Below, in pieces: positions 37,951 to 47,046 of a stretch of DNA of 64,000 bases. The stretch's first letter is position 1; each line of letters begins with the position of its first letter. This DNA comes from Moraxellaceae bacterium (GTDB taxonomy: Bacteria > Pseudomonadota > Gammaproteobacteria > Pseudomonadales > Moraxellaceae). The position numbers and the translations under genes were made by a program. The stretch lies in contig JAJUIK010000001.1 in the NCBI GenBank assembly GCA_029267635.1, positions 310,001 through 374,000 of the forward strand. Direction: 5' to 3'. The notes beneath the pieces are model-generated. The model saw only the letters and a program-made list of their open reading frames with translations. It searched no databases and was not told the origin of the DNA.

Positions 37951-37988
37951 GGTTAAAGCAATTGTGTCCCCATGCAGCGGATATTAGC

Positions 37989-38025
37989 ATGCTTTAATCC
38001 AAACTGATGATGCTTTAATCAGTTT
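37989..38025. promoter_or_regulatory. Direct and inverted repeats in the gacS-cysM divergent promoter region
   Basis: ATGCTTTAATC occurs twice, at 37989-37999 and 38010-38020, a 21-bp period equal to two turns of DNA. Overlapping it, AAACTGAT (38001-38008) and ATCAGTTT (38018-38025) form an inverted repeat. Such an arrangement fits a transcription-factor operator; the factor is unknown. Confidence 0.45.
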
Positions 38026-38104
38026 TGAAATAAAGCCGGTGAAATGGGTGCAGCACCAGTCATTTTTTCATACAATAGCGCTCACCTCGATATAGGTGCA
38101 TAGA

Positions 38105-39034
38105 ATGACTAATACACATCCTGATTTCCTCGCAGACGAATTTTTGTTGGACCATTATGTGGGTAAAACGCCCTTGGTGCGTTTACAGCGTCTGGCCAGT
38201 CACACGCAAGCCACGGTATTAGCAAAATTAGAAGGCAATAACCCGGCAGGTTCGGTCAAAGACCGTCCTGCATACAATATGATCATGCAGGCAGAAAAGC
38301 GTGGCCAGATCAAACCGGGCGATACCTTAATCGAAGCGACCAGTGGAAATACAGGAATTGCCCTTGCCATGGTTGCGGCAATGCGTGGCTATAAAATGAA
38401 ACTGATCATGCCGAGCAACATGAGCCAGGAACGTAAAGATGCCATGCTAGCCTATGGTGCCGAGCTGATTGAAGTGACCCAGCAACAGGGCATGGAAGGT
38501 GCACGTGACCTCGCCGCAAAAATGCAAAGCGAAGGTCAAGGTTTAGTGTTGAACCAGTTTGGTAATCCGGACAATGTCGAGGCACATTATCTGACTACAG
38601 GTCCGGAAATCTGGCAGCAAACCGGCGGTAAAATTACCCACTTCGTCAGCTCGATGGGCACCACGGGCACCATCATGGGGGTGTCGAAATATTTAAAAGA
38701 ACAAAATCCGGACATTCAAATTGTTGGTTTACAACCTTCCGAAGGTTCGAGTATTGCTGGAATCCGTCGCTGGCCGGAAGCCTATTTGCCAACCATTTTT
38801 GACCGCAGCCGCATTGACCGCATTATCGATATTCCGCAAATCGAGGCGGAAAAAACCATGCGTAAACTAGCCAAAGTTGAAGGGATCAGTGCCGGGACCT
38901 CATCTGGCGGTGCAGTGTGGGCGTCCTTGCAAATTGCTGCAGAAAATCCGGACGCCGTGATTGTCTGCATCATCTGTGACCGGGGTGACCGCTATCTGTC
39001 GACCGGTCTGTTCTCGGTGCAGGATCCAGAATAA
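38105..39034 (+). CDS. cysM: Cysteine synthase B
   Basis: PLP-dependent O-acetylserine sulfhydrylase; the B isozyme can also use thiosulfate, giving S-sulfocysteine. The 309-residue protein has the PLP lysine in NPAGSVKDRPAYNMI near residue 50, the TSGNTGIALAM phosphate/substrate loop near 78, SSMGTTGTIMGVSKYL (PLP phosphate) near 181, and EGISAGTSSGGAVWA near 260. The CysM-type RRWPEAYLPTIFD segment separates it from CysK. ATG 38105 has AGGTG six bases upstream; a GTG nine bases earlier is less likely. A TACAAT at 38071 could be its -10. The next gene starts 13 bases after the stop. Confidence 0.94.
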   Translation: MTNTHPDFLADEFLLDHYVGKTPLVRLQRLASHTQATVLAKLEGNNPAGSVKDRPAYNMIMQAEKRGQIKPGDTLIEATSGNTGIALAMVAAMRGYKMKLIMPSNMSQERKDAMLAYGAELIEVTQQQGMEGARDLAAKMQSEGQGLVLNQFGNPDNVEAHYLTTGPEIWQQTGGKITHFVSSMGTTGTIMGVSKYLKEQNPDIQIVGLQPSEGSSIAGIRRWPEAYLPTIFDRSRIDRIIDIPQIEAEKTMRKLAKVEGISAGTSSGGAVWASLQIAAENPDAVIVCIICDRGDRYLSTGLFSVQDPE

Positions 39035-39047
39035 AGGATGAGTGATT

Positions 39048-39872
39048 ATGCGTTTTCCTGTCCTGGTCTTTGATATTGAAACCCTGACTGATCTAAAGGC
39101 GGGCGCGCATTTATATCACCTGGATTTACCGCAAGCCGACCTGGAGCAGGCGCTGACTAAGCTGCGCCGTCAGGAAGCGGGAACCGATTTTCAGCGTTTG
39201 CCGCTGCATGAAATTGTCTGTATTTCCGGACTGTGGATTGATGAACATGGCATGAAGCTGTTTTCCTTTAGTCAGCAGCAGGACAGTGAAGCTGAGCTGC
39301 TCAGAAAGTTTTTGTCGATTTTTGACAAGCGCCATCCGGTGCTGGTGAGCTGGAATGGCACACAGTTTGATTTGCCGGTGATTCTGTTCCGTGCCATGTA
39401 TCATGGCCTATCTGCACCGAGCCTGTTTGATCAGGGCGAAATTGATACGCAAAAACGCTATAATAATTACCAGAACCGTTATCACCAGCGTCATGTCGAT
39501 TTAATGGATGTGATGGCTATGTTTAATGGCCGTAACTTTCAGAAATTGGATGATATCGCGCAGTTGCTCGGTTTTCCGGGCAAACGCGGTGCAGGTTATC
39601 AGGTGCCGGAATACATACGGCAGCAGCAATGGCCGCAACTCACCTCGTATTGCGAAGGTGACGTGCTGAATACCTGGCTGATTTATCTGCGCTGGCTGTT
39701 GCTGAAAGGTCAGTTATTGCTGGAAGATCATCAGGCCTGGGTTCAAGCCACGATTGATTATTTACAGCAGCATCAGCCACAACAGGCCGAGTTTTTAGCT
39801 TTATGGCGCCAGAGTGCACAGCATACCCCGTTTAGCTTGCAGCATTTTTCCTCTTCCCCAGATTTAGGTTAA
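39048..39872 (+). CDS. Predicted 3'-5' exonuclease, PolB-like DEDD family
   Basis: A 274-residue protein resembling the predicted PolB-type exonucleases (DNA_pol_B_exo2 family). Exo I is [11 protein letters not shown] near residue 9, with two metal-binding acidic residues. Exo II is [16 protein letters not shown] near 105, and Exo III is [17 protein letters not shown] near 200, with Tyr two positions before Cys and the terminal Asp. The role is probably in DNA repair or RNA/DNA trimming, but the substrate is not established. It follows cysM by 13 bases and precedes rlmD by 4, so all three may be cotranscribed. ATG 39048 is chosen over GTG 39042. Confidence 0.85.
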   Translation: MRFPVLVFDIETLTDLKAGAHLYHLDLPQADLEQALTKLRRQEAGTDFQRLPLHEIVCISGLWIDEHGMKLFSFSQQQDSEAELLRKFLSIFDKRHPVLVSWNGTQFDLPVILFRAMYHGLSAPSLFDQGEIDTQKRYNNYQNRYHQRHVDLMDVMAMFNGRNFQKLDDIAQLLGFPGKRGAGYQVPEYIRQQQWPQLTSYCEGDVLNTWLIYLRWLLLKGQLLLEDHQAWVQATIDYLQQHQPQQAEFLALWRQSAQHTPFSLQHFSSSPDLG

Positions 39873-39876
39873 TTCT

Positions 39877-41265
39877 TTGAAACATCGTGCCAAACGTCCT
39901 GTTCAGTCATCTTGTTATACCTTTCAGGTAGAGTCACTGTCGCATGAAGGGCGTGGCATTGCCCATTATGGCACTCATCCGGACCATCCTGCCGAAAAAC
40001 ACGGCAAGAAAGTGTTTATCAGCTATGCATTGCCTGGAGAAACCGTACAGGCGCTGATCACGCATGAAACCAAACGTCTAGAAGAAGCGGATTGTGTCCA
40101 GCTGTTAAGCGAACCTTCAGACTTGCGTATTACACCGATTTGCCCGCACTTTGGCATCTGTGGAGGCTGTAATCTTCAGCATTTACAAGAAGATGAGCAG
40201 ATTCGTTTGAAGCAGCAGGTACTGGCATCGCATTTCCAACACTTTGCTGGGATTGCCCCGGAACAATGGTTACCTGCATTACGTTCCACTCGGGAAGATT
40301 ACCGGCGCAAGGCGCGTATTGGGGTGCGTTATCTGCCGCAAAAGCAACAGCTGATGGTGGGTTTCCGAGAACGGCAAAGCAACCGTTTGACAACGATTGA
40401 GACCTGCAAGGTGCTTGACCAAAGGTTGAGTGATGCCTTGCCTGAGCTGAAACTATTACTCGAAAGTCTAAAAGGCAAAGCGGTGATTGGTCATATAGAA
40501 TTGGCGATGGGAGATCGTGAAGTCGCACTGTTGGTGCGGCATACTGAAAAAATGTCGACATGGGATGTCAACCAATTAAAACAATTTGCGTTACAGAAGC
40601 AATGGCAATTGTATCTGCAACCGGGCACAGCGGAAAGTGTACATCGGGTCGATGACCCGGCTGCAACAATGCGTTTGCATTACCGTTTAGATGACTTTGC
40701 TGTGGAATTCGGCTTTTCACCGCTGGATTTTACCCAGGTCAATTCTACTGTGAATCCGCAAATGGTGAAGCTGGCATGCGAATTGCTTAATTTGCAAAAA
40801 GGCGAACGGGTGCTGGATCTGTTTTGTGGTTTGGGTAATTTTTCATTGCCACTTGCGCGTTGCGTGGGGGAGTCGGGCCAGGTGGTCGCTGTGGAAGGCA
40901 GTGATGACATGGTGCAACGTGGTCGTGAAAATGCCGAACGTAATCACATGTCGAACGTGAATTTTTATTCACAAGATTTAACAAAAGACTTTTCGCATCA
41001 TTCTTGGGCCAAACAGGGATTTGATGCATTATTGATTGACCCACCACGCGCGGGTGCGGAACAGGTAATGCAATATATTCCTCAGTTTAATGCTCAAAGA
41101 ATAGTTTATATTTCATGTAATCCGGCTACCTTGGCCAGAGATGCGGGTATTTTGGTTCAGCACGGTTATCAACTAAAAAAAGCAGGCGTCATGGATATGT
41201 TCACACATACCGGGCATGTCGAATCCATTGCTTTATTTGAAAAAATTGCAGAGATCAACGATTAA
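39877..41265 (+). CDS. rlmD: 23S rRNA (uracil-1939-C5)-methyltransferase
   Basis: SAM-dependent enzyme that makes m5U1939 in 23S rRNA. The 462-residue protein has an N-terminal TRAM domain (about 12-75), an iron-sulfur cysteine motif [10 protein letters not shown] (C-x5-C-x2-C, near 88-97), a central domain and a C-terminal methyltransferase domain with [16 protein letters not shown] near 310. [10 protein letters not shown] and [11 protein letters not shown], with the catalytic cysteine near 415, are the RumA signatures. The start is probably TTG 39877, with TTAGG 8 bases upstream, as no in-frame ATG precedes the TRAM domain. It begins four bases after the exonuclease stop. Confidence 0.93.
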   Translation: MKHRAKRPVQSSCYTFQVESLSHEGRGIAHYGTHPDHPAEKHGKKVFISYALPGETVQALITHETKRLEEADCVQLLSEPSDLRITPICPHFGICGGCNLQHLQEDEQIRLKQQVLASHFQHFAGIAPEQWLPALRSTREDYRRKARIGVRYLPQKQQLMVGFRERQSNRLTTIETCKVLDQRLSDALPELKLLLESLKGKAVIGHIELAMGDREVALLVRHTEKMSTWDVNQLKQFALQKQWQLYLQPGTAESVHRVDDPAATMRLHYRLDDFAVEFGFSPLDFTQVNSTVNPQMVKLACELLNLQKGERVLDLFCGLGNFSLPLARCVGESGQVVAVEGSDDMVQRGRENAERNHMSNVNFYSQDLTKDFSHHSWAKQGFDALLIDPPRAGAEQVMQYIPQFNAQRIVYISCNPATLARDAGILVQHGYQLKKAGVMDMFTHTGHVESIALFEKIAEIND

Positions 41266-41297
41266 AAATATGAGTTTTTCATTCACAGGAGAAAGGT

Positions 41298-43604
41298 ATG
41301 GTCACAGTACGTGAACAATTGCCTGGACAACTCACAGGGTTGTCAGAGGACGCGACTGTAGAGCATGCCGCAGAAGCCCAAACAGGACTGGCATCCTGGT
41401 TAGACCGGGTACGTGAGAGTTATGATGGGGCAAAATTACAGCGTCTGGAACAGGTTGCACAGCTCACTTTAAAAAAAGAGCTGGAAACGACGGTCAATCA
41501 TCGCAGCAATACCTTTACCACCGGTATTGGCATGGCGGATATTCTGGCGCACTTGTATGTGGATGAAGATACGCTGTCTGCGGCGGTACTGTATCGTAGT
41601 GTGCGTGAAGGCATTACTCCTTTAGAAGATGTCAAAATCCTATTTGGCGAGCAGGTTTACAACCTGGTCAAGGGCACCCTGGCAATGGGTAAATTGTCCG
41701 AGCTGATCGAGAAAAATAAACGCCTGGAAGATCACTTTAACAATAACCAGCGCGAACATTTAACCGGCATTTACAAGATGCTGATTTCGGTCACGGAAGA
41801 TGTACGTGTCGTGCTGATTAAGCTGGCGGAACGTACTTTTGCCTTGCGTGAATTGGCGGACTCCAGCCGTGAGCGTCAGGAGCGAGTGGCGCGCGAGATT
41901 CTGACCATTTACTCACCACTGGCACACCGTTTAGGTATTGCCCAGCTCAAATGGGAGCTGGAAGATCTGGCGTTCCGTTATCTGGCGCCGGACCGTTATA
42001 AAGAAATTGCTTCGTTGCTGAACGAAAAACGCTTGGAGCGTGAGCAATATATTCAGTTTGTGATTGACAAGCTGAAAGGTGAACTGACCAATTACGGCAT
42101 TGAGGCGGAAATTAGCGGTCGGGTGAAGCACATTTATTCGATCTATCGAAAAATGAAGAGCAAAAATCTAAGTTTCGACCAGCTCTATGATATTCGTGCG
42201 GTGCGTGTGTTGGTCAAAACCGTACCGGAGTGTTATCACACCTTGGGTATCGTACATCAGATCTGGCGCCATATTCCGCACCAGTTTGATGATTATATTA
42301 CCAACCCGAAAGCCAATGGTTACCGTTCTCTGCATACTGCCGTGATTGCCGAAAACAAATCGCTGGAAGTGCAGATTCGTACCCTGGATATGCATGAAGA
42401 AGCCGAGTTGGGCGTCTGTTCGCACTTTAACTATAAAGAAGGTGCGAAAAATACTGATCATTCTTTCAATCATCGCCTGCATTCATTGCGTGCCGTGCTG
42501 GAGCATTATCAGGAACGCAATGAAGCCAGTGCACATAAAGCGGATGATGAAGCCGAAAATTTTGAACACATTCAGGAATTTGAAGGTTTCGAGAAAATTT
42601 ATGTATTCAGCCGCGATGGAGATATCAAGGAACTGCCACGCGGTTCCACCGTACTGGATTTTGCCTACCATGTGCATACCGAAGTCGGCAATAAATGTTA
42701 TGCCGCACGGGTCAACCAGCGTTATGTGCCGCTCACCTATACCTTAAAAACCGGTGAGCAGATTGAGATTCTGACCAAGAAAGATCGTGAACCGAACCGC
42801 GATTGGTTGGTTAACTCGCTGGGTTATATCAAGACCGCACGTGCACGTGACAAGTTGCGCCACTGGTTCCGACAGCAGGACCGCAGCAAAAACCTGGAAG
42901 TTGGCCGTGAACTTCTGAATAAAGAATTGTCGCGTCTGGCGATTCACCCGAAAAGTATTGACCTAAATGATTACTGCAATCATTTCAATGTCAAATCGGG
43001 TGAGGATATTCTGATTAATCTGGTGAGTGGCGATATCAGCCTGCATGCCTTGATTAATCAGGTCAACCGTCACATGCATCTGGATCAGGATGAGCCTGAG
43101 CTGGTGCTGAAACCAGCACTGAATCCGCGCGCCAGCCATACCTTGTCGGCGCATGGGATTCTGATTGATGGTCTGGACAATGTTGAGCTGCATATCGCGC
43201 AGTGCTGTCAGCCGGTGCATGGTGAATCGATTGCCGGCTATATTACCCTCAATCGTGGCGTGAGCATCCATAAAGTGGGGTGTGCGGATTATCAGCGCAT
43301 GATTACTCAAGAACCGGAACGCGCAGTCGAAGCCGACTGGGAAATGCAACCGACCCGTGGCCAAAGCGTGCAGATCGTGGTGGAAGCCTATGACCGCCGT
43401 GGTTTGCTGAAAGATCTCACTCAGGTCATCTTTTCCGACCAGATCAATATTCGTCAGGTCAATACCATTTCCGAAGCGGATGGTATTGCCAACATGAAAT
43501 TGCTGATCGAAGTGAAAGGCTTGGCGCAGTTGTCGCGCTTGTTGGCACGTTTAGAGCAACAGCCTGGCATTATCAGTGCGCGTCGTCTGGTACAAGGCAA
43601 TTAA
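41298..43604 (+). CDS. relA: GTP pyrophosphokinase RelA, (p)ppGpp synthetase
   Basis: Ribosome-associated synthetase of the stringent response, activated by uncharged tRNA. The 768-residue protein has a pseudo-hydrolase domain (about 60-220) lacking the catalytic HD motif: the usual HDxxED position reads LYRSVREG, so it should not hydrolyse ppGpp. The synthetase domain (about 250-370) has VKHIYSIYRKMKSK, FDQLYDIRAVRVLV and PKANGYRSLHTAV. A TGS domain (IYVFSRDGDIKELPRGSTVLDFAYHVH) lies near 425-485, a zinc-finger/CC region has IAQCCQPVHGESIAGY near 635, and a C-terminal ACT domain ends the protein. It is monofunctional RelA rather than SpoT. A terminator follows. Confidence 0.94.
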   Translation: MVTVREQLPGQLTGLSEDATVEHAAEAQTGLASWLDRVRESYDGAKLQRLEQVAQLTLKKELETTVNHRSNTFTTGIGMADILAHLYVDEDTLSAAVLYRSVREGITPLEDVKILFGEQVYNLVKGTLAMGKLSELIEKNKRLEDHFNNNQREHLTGIYKMLISVTEDVRVVLIKLAERTFALRELADSSRERQERVAREILTIYSPLAHRLGIAQLKWELEDLAFRYLAPDRYKEIASLLNEKRLEREQYIQFVIDKLKGELTNYGIEAEISGRVKHIYSIYRKMKSKNLSFDQLYDIRAVRVLVKTVPECYHTLGIVHQIWRHIPHQFDDYITNPKANGYRSLHTAVIAENKSLEVQIRTLDMHEEAELGVCSHFNYKEGAKNTDHSFNHRLHSLRAVLEHYQERNEASAHKADDEAENFEHIQEFEGFEKIYVFSRDGDIKELPRGSTVLDFAYHVHTEVGNKCYAARVNQRYVPLTYTLKTGEQIEILTKKDREPNRDWLVNSLGYIKTARARDKLRHWFRQQDRSKNLEVGRELLNKELSRLAIHPKSIDLNDYCNHFNVKSGEDILINLVSGDISLHALINQVNRHMHLDQDEPELVLKPALNPRASHTLSAHGILIDGLDNVELHIAQCCQPVHGESIAGYITLNRGVSIHKVGCADYQRMITQEPERAVEADWEMQPTRGQSVQIVVEAYDRRGLLKDLTQVIFSDQINIRQVNTISEADGIANMKLLIEVKGLAQLSRLLARLEQQPGIISARRLVQGN

Positions 43605-43615
43605 TTGAGATTCAT

Positions 43616-43645
43616 AAAAAAAACCTGCTACGGCAGGTTTTTTTT
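43616..43645 (+). terminator. Terminator after relA
   Basis: AAACCTGC-TACG-GCAGGTTT, an 8-bp stem with a tetraloop, preceded by A and followed by T runs, 12 bases after the relA stop. Confidence 0.9.
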
Positions 43646-43724
43646 ATAGCAGGGCAGTCGTCAAACTGTATCGAACTGACGAGATTGGCGTCTTATTCAA
43701 AATTGCAAAGAAAAAGAGGATTCC

Positions 43725-44540
43725 ATGGAAAAGTTATTAATGATTATGCAGCAGCTGCGTGAAAAATGTCCGTGGGATCAGGCACAAACCCCACAGAGCT
43801 TGACCAAATATGCAATTGAAGAGGCCTATGAGGTTGAAGCTGCAGTACGCTCCGGCAATACCGATGACGTGCGTGATGAGTTGGGGGATTTGCTGTTACA
43901 GGTGGTGTTTCAGGCGCAAATGTATCAAGAGCAAGGGGCTTTTAATTTTCAGGATGTGGTCAATGCGATTAGTGAAAAACTGATCCGCCGTCATCCGCAT
44001 GTATTTCAGACCGAACAGTTTGCCCGGTTGAGCCAGGAAGATGTATCTGCATTATGGAAACAGATCAAGCAGCAGGAAAAACAGGGCAAACCACGGTCAC
44101 GCTTAGATGAGATTAAACCGGGACCGGCTTTAAATCAGGCTGAACAGATCCAGAAAAATGTAGCGAAAGTGGGCTTTGATTTTGCTGAGGTACAGGATGC
44201 CTATGTCAAGCTGGAGGAAGAACTGGCAGAATTTAATGAAGCAGTGCAACAGCAAGATTCCGATGAAATGCTAGCGGAATTTGGTGATTGTTTGTTCTCT
44301 CTGGTGAATATTGGCCGTAAACTAGGTCTGTCGAGTGAAATGGCACTCTTGGGTACGATTGATAAATTTCGTCGCCGATTTGCTTTTATTGAAGATCAGG
44401 CACAACAACAAAAACGGTCTTTGCATGAACTGAGCCTGGAAGAAATGGACCAGCTCTGGGAGCAAGCTAAACAACAATTAAAACAAAAGGCACAACAGCA
44501 TGAAACAACATCACCTGTTTTGGGGACAAAAACCGATTAG
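43725..44540 (+). CDS. mazG: Nucleoside triphosphate pyrophosphohydrolase MazG
   Basis: Hydrolyses nucleoside triphosphates to monophosphates and pyrophosphate, cleaning aberrant dNTPs and affecting ppGpp in E. coli. The 271-residue protein has two MazG repeats. The first (about 1-110) contains CPWDQAQTPQSLTKYAIEEAYEVEAA and DELGDLLLQVVFQAQM, the EExxE...ExxD metal site; the second (about 150-245) has EELAEFNEAVQQ and EFGDCLFSLVNIGRKLG. A Gln-rich tail follows. Its stop lies inside the next gene: comEA starts 41 bases before the mazG stop in another frame, which suggests translational coupling. It lies downstream of relA, a common association. Confidence 0.94.
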   Translation: MEKLLMIMQQLREKCPWDQAQTPQSLTKYAIEEAYEVEAAVRSGNTDDVRDELGDLLLQVVFQAQMYQEQGAFNFQDVVNAISEKLIRRHPHVFQTEQFARLSQEDVSALWKQIKQQEKQGKPRSRLDEIKPGPALNQAEQIQKNVAKVGFDFAEVQDAYVKLEEELAEFNEAVQQQDSDEMLAEFGDCLFSLVNIGRKLGLSSEMALLGTIDKFRRRFAFIEDQAQQQKRSLHELSLEEMDQLWEQAKQQLKQKAQQHETTSPVLGTKTD

Positions 44541-44913
44541 AGCATCCTGGCTCGGACTTTTATTTTTATTGTGCTGTGGTATCAGCTGGGCACAAGCACC
44601 GTCTTTTGATCAATCCTATTTAAGATGGAAAGCCGAACAGCAGGCGCATGATGATCGCCTGAAACAAAAACAGCTGCAAAATTATTATCTTGCGCGGCCT
44701 ACGCAACAAAGTACTTCGAGTGAAAAGATTCGTTTGAATCAGGCCTCTTTGGAGCAGCTGCAGCAACTAAATGGCATCGGCGAGAAAAAAGCCCAGGCTA
44801 TTGTGGACTACCGACAGAAAAATGGCGGCTTTAAGAGTATTGATGAACTACAAAATATTAAAGGGATCGGGCCGAAGCTATTGGCAAAAAATCGGGATCG
44901 TTTGGGGTTGTAA
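44500..44913 (+). CDS. comEA: ComEA-like helix-hairpin-helix protein
   Basis: A 137-residue exported DNA-binding protein. A signal-anchor helix covers about residues 16-31 (WLGLLFLLCCGISWAQA), followed by a charged, Gln-rich linker. The C-terminal 60 residues hold a double helix-hairpin-helix: IRLNQASLEQLQQLNGIGEKKAQAIVDYRQ and GGFKSIDELQNIKGIGPKLLAKNRDRL. The layout fits the periplasmic DNA receptor of natural transformation in Acinetobacter-like bacteria, although HhH proteins of this shape need not be competence factors. It overlaps mazG by 41 bases in another frame. Confidence 0.87.
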   Translation: MKQHHLFWGQKPIRASWLGLLFLLCCGISWAQAPSFDQSYLRWKAEQQAHDDRLKQKQLQNYYLARPTQQSTSSEKIRLNQASLEQLQQLNGIGEKKAQAIVDYRQKNGGFKSIDELQNIKGIGPKLLAKNRDRLGL

Positions 44914-45048
44914 GGGGATTGCAAAGCGCTGTCACGGAAGCAGTCAACAATTGCGGATTGATTCCAGAATCAAATTGCCCTTTGATTGTGTTAGAGATAT
45001 GATTAGGCATCTTTGAATTTTACGTCCAGACGTAGGAGACAGCGTCTT

Positions 45049-46515
45049 TTGCAAACTTTGCGCGCGTCCAAATGTGGTTTATCCACTGCTCAGTTACCTG
45101 CTTATATTTTAGATGTGATTGATACCTTAACCAAGGCAGGCTTTGAAGCCTATATTGTCGGTGGTAGTGTCCGCGACATGATGCTGGGGCTACATCCCAA
45201 AGACTTTGATGCGGTGACCAATGCCACGCCAGCACAGGTGAAAGAGGTGTTTGGACGTCGTTGCCGCATTATTGGACGCCGTTTTGAATTGGCGCATGTC
45301 TATTCTGGACGTGAACTGGTTGAAGTCGCCACTTTCCGCGCCCCCCCTAAAAAAGCCATGACCAGTGCAGCGGGCATGATTTTGCGTGATAACAACTGGG
45401 GTACGATTGAGCAGGACTTTGTACGACGCGATTTTTCCATTAATGCTATGTATTATCAGCCACGCAAAGGTGTTGTGCTGGATTTTTGCCATGCAGTGGA
45501 TGATATCAAGCATAAGACTTTGCGTTTGCTGGGCGATCCAACGGTACGTTTTGAAGAAGATCCGGTGCGGATGCTGCGGACCTTGCGTTTTGCAGCCAAA
45601 CTGAATTTCCAGATTGATCCGGACATTCTGAAAATTTTCACTTTGGAGATGACCCAGTTATTGCGCGATGTGTCACCGCATCGCCTTTATGACGAGTCAC
45701 AAAAACTGTTTACCATGGGACATTTGCATCGTGTTTTACCGATGCTGATCGATTTTGGCATCTGGAAACAGCTGTTTGCTGATATCCGTCCAGACATTAC
45801 CTCATTTATCGAACGTGCAGCCAAGAATACCGACCAGCGTATCCAGATTGGCAAGACCATCAATCCGGCCTTTTTCTATGCCGTGCTGTTATGGCAGCCG
45901 TTTTTAGAGCGTTGTGATTTCTATTTAAGTAAAGGTGTGGTTCCAGCTGAGGCACGTGCTCAGGCCGGATTGGATGTGCTGAAACGCCAGGCAACCCGTA
46001 CCGTGATTCCGCGTTTTGCCGAAACCTTTATTCGTGAAGTGTGGGAAATGCAAACCCGTTTGCTGAATCCAAAGCCACAACAGATTGAAGCATTATCCAG
46101 TCATGCGCGTTTCCGTGCCGGTTTTGACTTCTTGTTGTTACGTGAAAAATCCGGAGATCAGGCCACTCAAGGCATGGGCAGCTGGTGGGAAGCCTATCAG
46201 GAAATGAGCAGCGATGAAAAAGAACAGGCAATTAGCAAATACAATCGTCAGCGTGCGAAAAACCGCCGTAAAGCTACCGAAGAAATTGTAGAACTGCAGC
46301 AGCCTGCTGTTGTTGAGCTGGAACCTTTGGTGAACGAACCTGAGCCACGTAGCCGTCGTGCGCGCAAGGCACGTGCCAATGAGCAGCAGCGTACCGAGCA
46401 TCAAAATGCGGGTAGCACTGAAATTGCCCCGGGCATCAGTGCAGATCATCCGATCTTGAAACGCAAACGCGTGCAACGTGATCTGAGCCAAGTGATTTTT
46501 GGGCCAACGCAATGA
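45049..46515 (+). CDS. pcnB: Poly(A) polymerase I
   Basis: Adds poly(A) tails to RNA 3' ends, promoting decay. The class II nucleotidyltransferase head has YIVGGSVRDMMLG near residue 38, HPKDFDAVTNATP with two catalytic aspartates near 52-54, and RRFELAHVYSGRELVEVATFR. The RNA-binding domain follows (DPVRMLRTLRFAAKL), then an Arg/Lys-rich tail (RRKATEE... RRARKAR) usual in PcnB and distinguishing it from CCA-adding enzyme. The start is uncertain: TTG 45049 has an excellent AGGAGA site 9 bases before it, but the frame extends to TTG 45013 (AGG 5 bases upstream), giving 12 more residues (500 in all). No ATG serves. The stop overlaps folK by 4 bases. Confidence 0.92.
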   Translation: MQTLRASKCGLSTAQLPAYILDVIDTLTKAGFEAYIVGGSVRDMMLGLHPKDFDAVTNATPAQVKEVFGRRCRIIGRRFELAHVYSGRELVEVATFRAPPKKAMTSAAGMILRDNNWGTIEQDFVRRDFSINAMYYQPRKGVVLDFCHAVDDIKHKTLRLLGDPTVRFEEDPVRMLRTLRFAAKLNFQIDPDILKIFTLEMTQLLRDVSPHRLYDESQKLFTMGHLHRVLPMLIDFGIWKQLFADIRPDITSFIERAAKNTDQRIQIGKTINPAFFYAVLLWQPFLERCDFYLSKGVVPAEARAQAGLDVLKRQATRTVIPRFAETFIREVWEMQTRLLNPKPQQIEALSSHARFRAGFDFLLLREKSGDQATQGMGSWWEAYQEMSSDEKEQAISKYNRQRAKNRRKATEEIVELQQPAVVELEPLVNEPEPRSRRARKARANEQQRTEHQNAGSTEIAPGISADHPILKRKRVQRDLSQVIFGPTQ

Positions 46516-47000
46516 GTATTCGTAGCTATATTGGACTGGGCAGTAATTTGGGCGATTCGCGCCAGATCTTGACCGAAGCTGTGAGCAAACTGGCGACATT
46601 GGGTGCCGTACAAGTATCTAAGCTTTATCAGAGTCCACCAATGGGGCCGCAAGATCAGCCACATTATTTGAATGCGGTGGCACAACTGGATACCGAACTT
46701 GCTCCTCTCGACTTGCTGGATCAGCTGCAGCGCTTGGAACAGGAAGCGGGTCGGGTTAGACTGCGGCACTGGGGAGAGCGAACCCTGGATCTGGATTTGT
46801 TGCTGTATGGTGAACAACAGATTCAGCATGAACGTTTGACGGTTCCGCATGTCGGGATTTTACAACGGGATTTTGTCTTGATTCCGCTGCTTGATTTGGA
46901 TCCAAATATTCAGATTCAGGGACAAACACTAAAAAATGTGGCACCGGTTCAGCAACCGACCTTAACGGTGGTGGCGGATCAGGATTGGGCCAGTCGTTAA
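46512..47000 (+). CDS. folK: 2-amino-4-hydroxy-6-hydroxymethyldihydropteridine diphosphokinase
   Basis: Transfers pyrophosphate from ATP to 6-hydroxymethyl-dihydropterin in folate synthesis. The 162 residues match HPPK length. Motifs are YIGLGSNLGDSR at the N-terminus, PPMGPQDQPHYLNAVAQLDT near 42, and GERTLDLDLLLYG with the two metal-binding aspartates near 95-97, then VPHVGILQRDFVLIPLLDL. It overlaps the pcnB stop (ATGA) and precedes panB, the usual gammaproteobacterial order pcnB-folK-panB-panC. Confidence 0.96.
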   Translation: MSIRSYIGLGSNLGDSRQILTEAVSKLATLGAVQVSKLYQSPPMGPQDQPHYLNAVAQLDTELAPLDLLDQLQRLEQEAGRVRLRHWGERTLDLDLLLYGEQQIQHERLTVPHVGILQRDFVLIPLLDLDPNIQIQGQTLKNVAPVQQPTLTVVADQDWASR

Positions 47001-47007
47001 AAAATAT

Positions 47008-47021
47008 TTCCAATGTTGGAA
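47008..47021. repeat. Short palindrome in the folK-panB gap
   Basis: TTCCAATGTTGGAA, perfect 6-bp arms around TG, lies 25 bases before the panB ATG. It may be a small operator or simply chance. Confidence 0.3.
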
Positions 47022-47046
47022 GGAAATCCTGTAGAGGAACATCTTC

